DNA from: a virus
DNA: 59,622 nucleotides
Virus record (IMG/VR): IMGVR_UViG_3300047546_002390
Location: 1-59,622 of that record
Reading direction: 5' to 3' (one strand)
Shown here: positions 47,850-57,600 of the stretch, piece after piece
Position numbering within the stretch: position 1 is the stretch's first letter
Layout: the number at the start of each line of letters is the position of its first letter
Translations under genes and position numbers: made by a program
Notes under the pieces: model-generated
Database searches by the model: none
What the model was told of the DNA's origin: nothing
Seen by the model: only the letters and a program-made list of their open reading frames with translations

Positions 47850-48519
47850 TTTTAACATCCTTACGAGCTGTGTTAATACGTGAAAGTATGTTTTTCTTTG
47901 GCTTTGATTTTTCTTCTTCGTTCATACTCGAAAGAACGCGAGCACGCCTAGCCGCACGGCGATTCAGCGTTGTTTTTTGAGCAGTCTTTCTCATGAACCC
48001 GTCACTGAAATAACTCTTTAAACCCTCTTCTTCCAGATGGCTGAATGCAAATTTGGGGTTATTAGAAACACGCGCAAGCCTCTGGTCGAACAAGATTTTT
48101 TTAGAACTTATTCTGGCCAAAAATTCCCCACGTCTGCTTGATGACTTAAAGGCTGATGCCTTAAATGAAATTGCATTTAATTTGTCGGCGCTGTTTGTAA
48201 ATTTGTTGATTGAAATGTTAGAAACTGCTGATTTTTTGCCGATTTGCTCTGCAGTAAATGAACAGGAATATGCAAGTGATTTTGTTTTGACATGGTCTGG
48301 CGATTGTTCAAATTCTGCTGGAATGGCTTTTTCCGTAAAGCCCGTAAACACGAATCCTTCCGGCAAAGTACTCGATATGTTGTCTTTATCAAAATCAAAA
48401 TTGTTGATTATTGACTTGCCAAATTCAGTTATTGACTTTACTTCAATCTTCCCATCGGCCTCTGTCGCCACAGCATGCGGCATGTTGCCGAATGCATTTT
48501 TGATAAAACCTATTTTCAT
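47839..48519 (-). CDS. Hypothetical protein in head operon
   Basis: A 226-residue protein with no recognised family. The N-terminus is beta-rich (GNMPHAVATEADGKIEVKSI); the C-terminus is very basic (NRRAARRARVLSSM, then KSKPKKNILSRINTARKDVKNGR). It may be a minor capsid or connector-associated protein by position. It overlaps the next upstream gene by 4 nt. Confidence 0.6.
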   Translation of the reverse strand: MKIGFIKNAFGNMPHAVATEADGKIEVKSITEFGKSIINNFDFDKDNISSTLPEGFVFTGFTEKAIPAEFEQSPDHVKTKSLAYSCSFTAEQIGKKSAVSNISINKFTNSADKLNAISFKASAFKSSSRRGEFLARISSKKILFDQRLARVSNNPKFAFSHLEEEGLKSYFSDGFMRKTAQKTTLNRRAARRARVLSSMNEEEKSKPKKNILSRINTARKDVKNGR

Positions 48520-50549
48520 TGCGAAGCTCCAGTAACTATCTTCCTTAGAGTATTTTTTTGAATCTTTAGAACTTCAAGGCGCGACTCAAAAAGTTTGCCA
48601 AGAATATTTAGATGGATTTTTTCACCTTCGGACAATCCATACTGGTTGAGTGAGTCTTTAAAGTTATTTGGGTTAAACTTTCTTGCGCGATTAATCATTT
48701 CCGAGAGGTATTTCATAAAAATAATGCGCTGCTCGGCCTTAAGGGCCTGATAATAATCAGAGTAAGACGGCGTTAATTGCGATGAATAAAACTCTTCAAG
48801 GCTCAGCTTCATTCTCTTGGTAATTTCAATCTTTGATAAATCAATTAATCCAGAAGTTGAATTCTGTCCAAGAACCAGACGTCGAGCATCTGGAGTGTCA
48901 AGCGTATATATTGACGTCATTGGGCGCTCACGCTGGTCGGTTAAGAAATCCGATACGAGCATCGCTGCCACATCACGTGGCTCCAGCTCGTTGAATTTTG
49001 CATCCGGGTTGAAGTTACTACCAGGTATTGCAGATGTAACTTCTTGCCGTAGGAACTGCCTAGTGTCTCCGGGTTTACCAGCAAAAATAACGTCAGGAGA
49101 CTCGAGCCCCAGTGCCTGCTGAACGTCTGAGGCAAATCTTTCGCCAATGTGCTGAAACGTTTTTGGCTTTTCATATAGAAACAGGTTTTCTGATGGCGTA
49201 GCGATTGCGGTGATGTTGTTAGCCATCCTCTGTTTTTGGATTACACCAGATTTAGCTAATACTTTCGGCATTATTGATGGGTCAATTGCAGACATGCTCC
49301 CACCATCGACCAGGAACTGCACCGCCTCATCAACACTCTTTATCAGTTTGCGACGTGGCCCAAATGTTTCCGTGTTTCTTATTGACGAAGATTCTGGCTG
49401 AGAAGCAAGTCTTCCGCCCCATACCTGGGAGGCCCAACTAATTCTTCCCTTGATTATTTCGTTGGGATTCTTCACGCCCTTGAAGTTTTCTGAGTACTTA
49501 AGGCCGGTTCCAATTTCATCAGCCACGAAACGGAGACGTTTTGAGGGGTCACGTGAATTGTCAATTGACACAACCTGGTTAACGACGCGTCCAAGCTTGC
49601 GTCTTTCGCCTATTTCCAATGGTCTTGCTTTTTCTAGCGTGATAGACGAACCTCCTGGAAGGACGTAAATAAGTGACTTCACGCCAGTGTTTGACAAGAG
49701 CCCTAACTCTTCACCGCCAATATCCCTGGGGGATAGCGCAGACATAAGGAATGACGCGCCCTCCATATCTCTGTTGTCAGGTATTGCGCGGAGAACCTTG
49801 TTTGGAACTACTGGTTCCAGGACAAATCCGTCTCGTCGAACCATCCTTCTTGCTTTGATGCCAGATTCTTTATTGAATTTTCCTATGGCATTTATTTCAT
49901 CGGTGACTCTTCCAGCGGCAAGTCTTGGATTTCCCGATGTGACCTTCGGGATTTGCGGAGCCCTTGAAAGAATTATCGAGCTATCGTATGGGGCTCCGGT
50001 GATATCTCTTCCGCGAGTTTGTGGAGATATCCCAGATGTAAGTGCTCGTCTTGCTGCTCCGATTGCTAGCCCAAGAACTGACGGTATGTCAAACAATTTT
50101 GCGCCGCATGTTGACAGGCGGTTGTCGGTAAATCGGCCACCAAATTGGTAGCCCTCGGGACATCTTGCTGCCCTATTCTGACCAGGAAGAGAACCACCGC
50201 GCCGTCCGCCACCAAATCCAGGAGTTACTGTTCGGTAAAATGCAGAGCGAACTGGAGACCGAAGTGGTCCAGTATCTCCCGGAAGTATTGTGCTAAGGAC
50301 CGTGCTCCCTATTTGACGCGCTGCATTTGCCTTGAACTGCATACCATTCGTAACGTCATTTCGCTGTGTGCGCCTGGTGTTGCCGAACCGCTTTGAAAGA
50401 GCCTTATAGTCGGTAGCTTCTTGAGAAAATGCCTTAATGCCGCGTATGTGGTCAATGTTTTGTTTTTGTGCAGGGTTAAAAAGAAGTACTCGCGTTACGA
50501 GAACTTCACTATCCCCACAGCACTGTCCAAAATCATCCACAGCATTCAT
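48516..50549 (-). CDS. Large head-operon protein with C-P-x-G...FTD...C motif
   Basis: A 677-residue protein. The motif RCPEGYQFGGRFTDNRLSTC (about 130-149) has the same order as RCPPGTPAANQFTDATGSNC in the 2491-residue protein. A later DVAAMLVSDFLTDQRERPMT segment faintly resembles a catalytic loop of HipA/FAM20-like kinases, but the key Asp/Asn residues are not obvious. The rest is unassigned. It overlaps the 50533-51186 gene by 17 nt. Confidence 0.6.
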   Translation of the reverse strand: MNAVDDFGQCCGDSEVLVTRVLLFNPAQKQNIDHIRGIKAFSQEATDYKALSKRFGNTRRTQRNDVTNGMQFKANAARQIGSTVLSTILPGDTGPLRSPVRSAFYRTVTPGFGGGRRGGSLPGQNRAARCPEGYQFGGRFTDNRLSTCGAKLFDIPSVLGLAIGAARRALTSGISPQTRGRDITGAPYDSSIILSRAPQIPKVTSGNPRLAAGRVTDEINAIGKFNKESGIKARRMVRRDGFVLEPVVPNKVLRAIPDNRDMEGASFLMSALSPRDIGGEELGLLSNTGVKSLIYVLPGGSSITLEKARPLEIGERRKLGRVVNQVVSIDNSRDPSKRLRFVADEIGTGLKYSENFKGVKNPNEIIKGRISWASQVWGGRLASQPESSSIRNTETFGPRRKLIKSVDEAVQFLVDGGSMSAIDPSIMPKVLAKSGVIQKQRMANNITAIATPSENLFLYEKPKTFQHIGERFASDVQQALGLESPDVIFAGKPGDTRQFLRQEVTSAIPGSNFNPDAKFNELEPRDVAAMLVSDFLTDQRERPMTSIYTLDTPDARRLVLGQNSTSGLIDLSKIEITKRMKLSLEEFYSSQLTPSYSDYYQALKAEQRIIFMKYLSEMINRARKFNPNNFKDSLNQYGLSEGEKIHLNILGKLFESRLEVLKIQKNTLRKIVTGASQ

Positions 50550-51186
50550 CTTCTATTGATTTTGTGCTCACATATACGGAATAAACCTTCTGGCCCGTCG
50601 CGTCTTCGCCCTCAACTTGCCAGTTTTCGTCGTTTTGTAGGAATTTTGTAAAATCTGGCTCCATCTCGCAGAATTCACCAAGAACCTTTATTGCGTGATT
50701 TATGTCTTCTTCAGTTACGACGTAGTTATCGTCCGACTTGACATCCATGTCCGGATATTCGTAAAAGAAAACGTCAGAGTATCCGTTCTCTATTGATTTA
50801 CCAGCGGAACGAATTGTGTTCTTTGGCTTCTTGCCAGCCAGGGCTCTGGCAAACTGTGAATCGTTCCAGTTCATTAGCTTGCGCAGCTTTTTTCTGCAAT
50901 TCTTCATTGTAGGGTGATGGCACCCCTCATTTGGCCAAAGGCCGGTTGTCTCATGGTGCAGCCATGCGCAGATGTTGCTTAATGGATAAAGCTCTGGGTG
51001 GTTTGCAAGAATAAGCCTGCAACGCCGAAAGCCGCCGGGCTTTTTCATTATTGGACGCCAATAACGGAGTAGGCGCTCGAGATTGCCGCGTCGCGGTCCT
51101 CTGCCCTTAAGTATGTCGCCAGTGATTAACTCTTGAGGAAGTAACCCACCAAGCGGGTCCGCTTTTATAAAATCATCAGTTGACAC
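50533..51186 (-). CDS. Hypothetical protein (YWRPIMKKPGGF motif)
   Basis: A 217-residue protein. LLRYWRPIMKKPGGFRRCRL, AWLHHETTGLWPNEG and CHHPTMKNC are likely metal- or DNA-binding patches. This resembles a short head-associated phage protein I recall but cannot name. The C-terminal half is acidic. It overlaps its neighbours by 17 nt (downstream) and 11 nt (upstream). Confidence 0.6.
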   Translation of the reverse strand: MSTDDFIKADPLGGLLPQELITGDILKGRGPRRGNLERLLRYWRPIMKKPGGFRRCRLILANHPELYPLSNICAWLHHETTGLWPNEGCHHPTMKNCRKKLRKLMNWNDSQFARALAGKKPKNTIRSAGKSIENGYSDVFFYEYPDMDVKSDDNYVVTEEDINHAIKVLGEFCEMEPDFTKFLQNDENWQVEGEDATGQKVYSVYVSTKSIEDECCG

Positions 51187-51691
51187 TATTGTTCTCCTCT
51201 AGTTCGCGAAGAAGAAGCATGGCTTTCCATGCAAAATCACGCTCTTCCAGCGTTTTGAATTTATATATATTGACATCTAACTTTATCATTTCATCGCAAC
51301 ATGAGCTCGTCAGCATTTTCTGTTCGATGTCTCTATCAATGAATGATTTGACAGCCCTTTCAGTTTTGTCAATCTTTTTCTTGTTTTTGCCAACAGACTT
51401 TTTGGCTGGCATCTTGTCAAGCATTGAGTCTTTTATTGGGCGTGTTTTTTCAATAAAAGTTTCATACCACGCTCCAGACGTCGGGTCCTTGGGCGCGTCC
51501 CATAGAAATCTCTGAAATGGCGTTGAACGAAGCTTCCTGAAGTCACGAGCAGTTGTTGAAATGCTCATTATGTACCCCTTGATAGTAGTCCCATCTGGTT
51601 TTTCTATTATTGCGTCTTTTTCCCCGGGCTTTGCCTCAGCGTTGTAGTAGACCCTGCTGTCATTGAGGAGACCTACGAGTATTGACTTCAT
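51176..51691 (-). CDS. Hypothetical protein
   Basis: A 171-residue protein with a beta-rich N-terminus (YYNAEAKPGEKDAIIEKPDG), a basic middle (KKSVGKNKKKIDKTERAVKSF) and a helical end (LEERDFAWKAMLLLRELEEN). No family known. Its ATG overlaps the stop of the giant 2491-residue gene by 4 nt. Confidence 0.55.
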   Translation of the reverse strand: MKSILVGLLNDSRVYYNAEAKPGEKDAIIEKPDGTTIKGYIMSISTTARDFRKLRSTPFQRFLWDAPKDPTSGAWYETFIEKTRPIKDSMLDKMPAKKSVGKNKKKIDKTERAVKSFIDRDIEQKMLTSSCCDEMIKLDVNIYKFKTLEERDFAWKAMLLLRELEENNSVN

Positions 51692-54600
51692 AGCATTCCA
51701 CCAGAAGTTGACGTTATTTGCGGCTTACGGCTGTTTTTCATTTCTTTCATCATGTCTTTCGCAGCTTCGACTATTTCATCCCCAATAGCCCTAATCAGGA
51801 CGGACTCGACCGACTCTCCTCCCCTTGCTGCCTTGGAGTGCGACCGCGGGTCTTCTATGTTGAAACCGGTTGGATGGGCAAACTTGACATTATTAAGACC
51901 CTTGCTGGCCATGTCTGTTTTTATTTTTTGAGATGCTCTGTACTGTCGCAGCATTGCCATGCTTTGCGTGTTGATATTTTTGCCACCGCCGATTGAGTAA
52001 AAATATTGAATCTCTTCTGGAGAGAACCCAGCAGACCTCAGTTTCTCTGCTATTGACCGCTCGTTGACCGCATCGCTAATATTTTCTTTTTCGCCAGCAG
52101 ACTGAAGCCTCTTGAATGGGATATTGACTTGTTCGACTTCATTTATGTCAAATCCACCAAGTATCTGCGCTTCAAACGGCTCTCTTGATGAACCATCTGG
52201 AAGATTCTTGTCAAAGGAACTTGGCATTGTTCCTTTCGAGCCTCTTGACGCGTTTACGTTTGAGAAATCGTTATTTATTGACGACGAAAGCATGTGCAGG
52301 AACGCTTCCTGCGCCTGCTTATCTCCGTTGATGCCGTCTGGGTTCAATATAGCATCAGCAACGTCTTCTCTGTTGCGGGAGTTTAGCTTGACAGGTCGAT
52401 GAGCAGACGATATTGAATTGCCGCGACCATAAGCAGTTCTCTCGGATACTGATGGTCTAAGAACAATTTCTATGTCGCCAAATGCTGTCAGTCCATCGCC
52501 AACAACGTCTTCGTCCCCTATCTCGTAAACAGCATCCGGCCTTAGGTTGCCATTCTTTGAATTCATTATTTGCTGTCTCTTGGCATCAAGATGCGACTTG
52601 TGAACTAGATATCCGCTTACTGGCAGAGAGTCGTTGCTTACGGATTCTGGAAGACCTATTCGAGAATAGTATTCACGTGCATACTGTTCAGACGACCTGT
52701 TGAGTGTTTTCCCAGACGATAATCTTCCTGATGTTTCTGTTGGTAATGGGCCATTTCGTGTTATTGCCCTATCCCGTAGTTCCTGTTGTGTTTCTGCATC
52801 AAGATTTTTAAATCGCTCGATAGCACTATTTACTTCATCAGTTGATATCTCATATCTGCGGGCCACTCTTTCAATTTTTTCGCCGCCCTCAACAAAATCA
52901 TTGTAAATCATTAGGTCAGCATCGTCGCGAGACAGCATTCCACTGAAATAACGTGTTATATCTCCAACATCTTCGCCATACAGATTACGTAGCTCACGCT
53001 CGCGCTCAATTTTGCGCTTATCAGCCTTAGATTTGCGCATTTTTGCTAAACGTCCAACGCTCTGTCTACCAGGCGAACCTTTCTTGCCACTTGATAAGCG
53101 GCCGGAACGTTCTATATCTGCCGCTCTTATCGCCTCATCAAGTTGTCTTTCGCGCGCCGCGGCTATATCGCTTTGCCCGCGCGTACGTGCAAGTCTTTGT
53201 CTGAACTCAACTGCTTGTGCATAGTCTGGATTATTACGGAGTCCTACTGACCCGAGCTGGATATAGTCTCCCTGATTATATTTCTCATCGATTAGCCTTG
53301 GTGCATTTGCAGTTAAGTCTGTAGATATTGCATCAAATTCATCTGGAGATATCTGAGGTATGTTTTCTTGTTTTCCATCCCAGCGAAGCTCTGCACCAAG
53401 ACGCGCTTCCTTAATCCCAAACGCATCCTGGAATACTTTTCCAAGCGTAAGTCCCTCGATGATATCTGTTTGAACCTCATTAGCAGAAAGTGGTATTTGA
53501 AGCTCAGGCGGCAGAGACCTATTGCCGACAACTATCCCTGCCCACCTATGGTGACCATCTAAGATGTACTTATCTCGTGTTGTAAGGATTGGCTGCATGA
53601 ACCATTCTTTACCCATTTCTTCTAAATACTTTACTCTAAATTCTTCATCTGATATTCCTGGCGATGCAGCCCTTATCTGCTCTGCGATTTTTATCGCAGT
53701 TTCCTGAATTGTTTGTGCGGTTGAGTCAACTTTTGATGCTACAAGTTGTTGCTGTGACGGTGCATATTCGCTAGGGTCAACTTTTCTCAATCGAACTGCC
53801 GCACCATTCTGTGGGTCCTCAACATCTATTACGCCATTGAGCCAATTTATGAATGGCGTTTCTAGGTTAACCTCTGTATCGTTCCAGTCAGTATTTTCAT
53901 ATAGCCACTGCTTTGCTTTATCTGAAAGCAAACTAAATGAGTCTTCCATATGTTCGCGCTGCGTTTTGCCACTTAGCTCATTGCGCAGCGAGTGCTTGTC
54001 TGCAATTATTTCATAAAGAATTCCTGGAATTTCATCATCAGAAACAGCATCCTTAGGTGGTATTTCTTGTGACCTCTTCCTATTGATTTTTGCTATTTTT
54101 GCGTCTAGCTCTTCGGCAAACTCAATTTCAAGTTCCCTATTTCTCGTTATTCCGTCCTTTGATGGCTCCCATTTTCCTGCAGCCACGCCAGCTTTAAGGG
54201 CCATTATTGCCTTTGTATTTTGACCAGATGAGCGACCATTTGTCTGTGGCATTTTTTCTCTGTCGATACCTATGTGGCCAGAGCACATTAAGTTGTTCGC
54301 AGGGTTATAAAGCGAACATAGGTCAGCCTGATAGTTGCCTACGTACTCGCTTTCCATTGCTTTTCTAACATCCGGGTTGTCGATATCTAGTCCTGGGTTT
54401 TTGAGTGCATATTCCTCTTGAAATGCTCTCCAGCGCGGATGGTTTTCTTTAATATGCTTTTTAGCTACTGATTTAACCTCTTTTTCAAAGACTTTTTGTG
54501 CCTGCTCCGTAAGGCGAATATCTTGGTCTCTTACCTCAACGTGGTGTCCAAGCATCATGAGCGCTACGGCAGTAGAAACATCGTCAACCTCATAAAGGTT

Positions 54601-57600
54601 CGAGTCTTTTTCGCTGATTGACTTTCTTGCAGACCGCTTAACCGACCCACCAAATCTCTTTGATATCTCGTCATCAGACATGTCGTTTACGTTTTGCCCA
54701 CTATTGATAACGTCGTCAAAGACGGACAGGGCGCGTTTGGCAACGTCTTTTTCCTGACGCCTGCGTTCGGCTAGGTTTTCGCTTGAATCAATTGTCCTAC
54801 CAGAAGAAAGTCTTGCAGAACGCTGTTCTGGCGGCATACCGGCTAGGCGTTCAGCCCTTCTCGATGCCCTTGCAGTTTCATCTGATGGGGACGAGAACGG
54901 AGAGCGTATTCCGCGGCCTGATGAAAGTCTTTCTATGTCAGCGTCAGTCGCGCGCACTCTGACTCTTCTATCAAAACCTTCATGCATTCTGTATGCGGTT
55001 GCCTGTGCCCTTGAAATGAGAACCTCTTCGGGGAGTCCGGCTATCAGGTCAGCAACTTCTGGGTGAATATCTCCCCGAGAAATACTGCCGTCGCCACGTC
55101 CACCGCCAAGTGCGGTTTTAATATTTCTCGTAACGGAAGACATTCTCGATTCGCGTGATTGAGTCCGTTGCTGTCGTGTCGCAGGCACGCCAAGGGCACT
55201 TCTTTTCCCATTTACGGCGCCAGATGACAGTGAACCTGAACGTCCTGACGGCCCATCTGGTGGCAGGTCATCAATGCCTTCTCCAAATGAGCCACCGGCG
55301 TCTATGACGTCATCAAGCACGTCAGATGTTGATTTTGCAGCTACGTCGTCATAGTCGCTTCGCGAGCCTGGGAACGTTTTCCCAGATGCCCGTCTCTTTG
55401 AAACATATTTGTCTGCAACTGCCTGTATTTTTTTGGCATGGCTCTGAGCCCATATTGCATCAGTTTTATTCTTTGACAAGCTATCCGCCATGCCATCGAC
55501 AACTTCAACAGCATCTTTTTGATAAGAAATTTCTGCCCTGATTGTACCGTCGGAGTCCCTGCCGATAATTCTCAATCGTCCTGGCGGGGCAACGAACTTC
55601 TGTTCGCCCTCTCCGCCTGTTGCTGGGAATAATCCACGGTCGCCTTCTCTCACCTGGACAACAACGCGCCTAGAAGTGCGGCCTGTTTTTGCATCTCGCC
55701 GGCCGCGTTCTGGCATGTCTGTCTTTTTTGTTCTACTAGTTATGACACGACCAGAAACAAACTTGTCAACATCAACTTCTTTTCCATCTAGTTTGCCCTT
55801 TAAGACGCCTGCCTCGAAATCAATAATTGCTTCCATTTCAAACGGGTCGGCAACAGATGTTCCATCAATCGCCTCCATTGTTGGTATCAAAAGTTTTTCG
55901 ACTTGCTGAACAGTGTCCGCTTCATCAGAAGACATTGGGTCAACCTCTAGGCCTAGCCTCTTTAGTCTTGCATTTCTCTTGTTCATTGCGCGTCCGGCCC
56001 GCGTCTGTGTCGCCGGGTCAAGGAGCATGCCAACGTCAGATTCGGCTACATCGCCTAGCTCTTTCATGGCCTTTTTCTGTTCTGGAGTGGCTTTTACCCG
56101 TCTGCGCTCGCGCGCGCCATGGTCAGATGCTTCTTTTGCACTCTTAAATTTTTTGCTTGGCTTCGGCGGAGGGCTGATTGTGTCCTTTACCTTCTTGTCG
56201 ATATCTCTCTTAACAGCTGTGATGCTTCTGGTATCGCCAGCCTCTTTTAGATTTTTCGCATGTTGGTCTTTTATGACGTCAATACGCTCTGCGAGGTCTC
56301 TTGCCTCTGGAGATGCTGGGTCCATCGTTGAAAGACGAACCTCATCGTCGGCGAGCTTCCGTATAACCTTTTTCTCAGGCATTCCCTTTACGCTCTCGCG
56401 CAGGTCGTCAAGGTCCGCAAGTCTTGCTATTTCTTCCATCTCCCCGACATCTAGAAGACCCTCTCGCTCCCTAACCTCTCGGACACTGTCTTCGAAACGC
56501 TTCTTTTCTCCGCTGGCACCTACGCCATATTTTTTTCTCCATATCTTTGATGCTTCGTCGTATTTTTTAGTGTGATAATCCAGGGCCCGTTGGCAATCTT
56601 TTATTGCCTCTGCCTTCATGGATTCAAGTGAAATTCTCTCGTCGTCAGGAAGGGTCGGGTCGATTTCAAAATCTCTTACTGCATCTAGCCTGCGTTTTGC
56701 ATTATCTCTTTGTGAAGCAATAATTGCAGCTTCATCGAACATTTCTTCTTCTGGAAGCTCGCCAAATACCGTCTTAAATCGCTTTATTTCCTCGCGCAAC
56801 TCAGAAGCGAGTCTCTCGTCTCTATCAGCGAGCGTCTCCTCAATGACATCATCCGGCATATCGTCTGGAACCGTGGTTGGCGTAGGGATACGGAACACGT
56901 CGTCCATGGAATCCATTGCTGAATCATCGTCGGCAGAGGCTCTTTCGCGGGCTGCGGCTGCAAAGCTTGCGCTGTCCATCCACTCAAGTGCTGCATCAAT
57001 ATCTTCGCCATAGATGATTCCGCGCTCGCGCAATGCCCATAACTCGGCTGAGGCCTCAAGCGCCCATACCTCTGAACCCTCTATGTATGTATCTCGTGGA
57101 TACGAGCCGGCGAGTGGGGCGATTGCCTTGATTCTCTCCATAGCATCATTAAGTGAATCAAGATTTATTGAGTCGGCGGTATCCGTCATGATTGCCATGA
57201 GGTCATCTCCGCTCAATTTATAAATTGAATCGACGTTGCGTTCGCCTATTTTGACTCCGTCCCTAATGACGGGGACAGTAATGAATCCCTTGTCTGCTAT
57301 TTCAGACATTATTTTCTCTTGAAATAGTTGCGCTTGTTTATGGTGTGCTGATTCGTGGAGCATGATGTGGCTAGAGAATGAATAGACGCCATCCAGCAAG
57401 CCGGCCATTCCCCTAGATGCATAGTCGGCATTAATCAGGAAGTCAGCGACAGCAAGACGCCCCTCCGCTTCACTTCTTGCGCCAACGGCAGATATTGCCA
57501 GGCGCTGGTCTGGACGCATGTCTGGGAGCATCGATTCCTGATTGGAAAGAATTTCAGCCATATTGATGTGAATTGCAGTGCGCATTTCCCCAGGCACTTT

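Noticed and set aside
48516-50549. Possible HipA/FAM20-like kinase domain in the 677-residue protein
   Set aside because: The FLTDQRER segment is suggestive, but the catalytic Asp and metal-binding residues cannot be placed, so I did not call a kinase.
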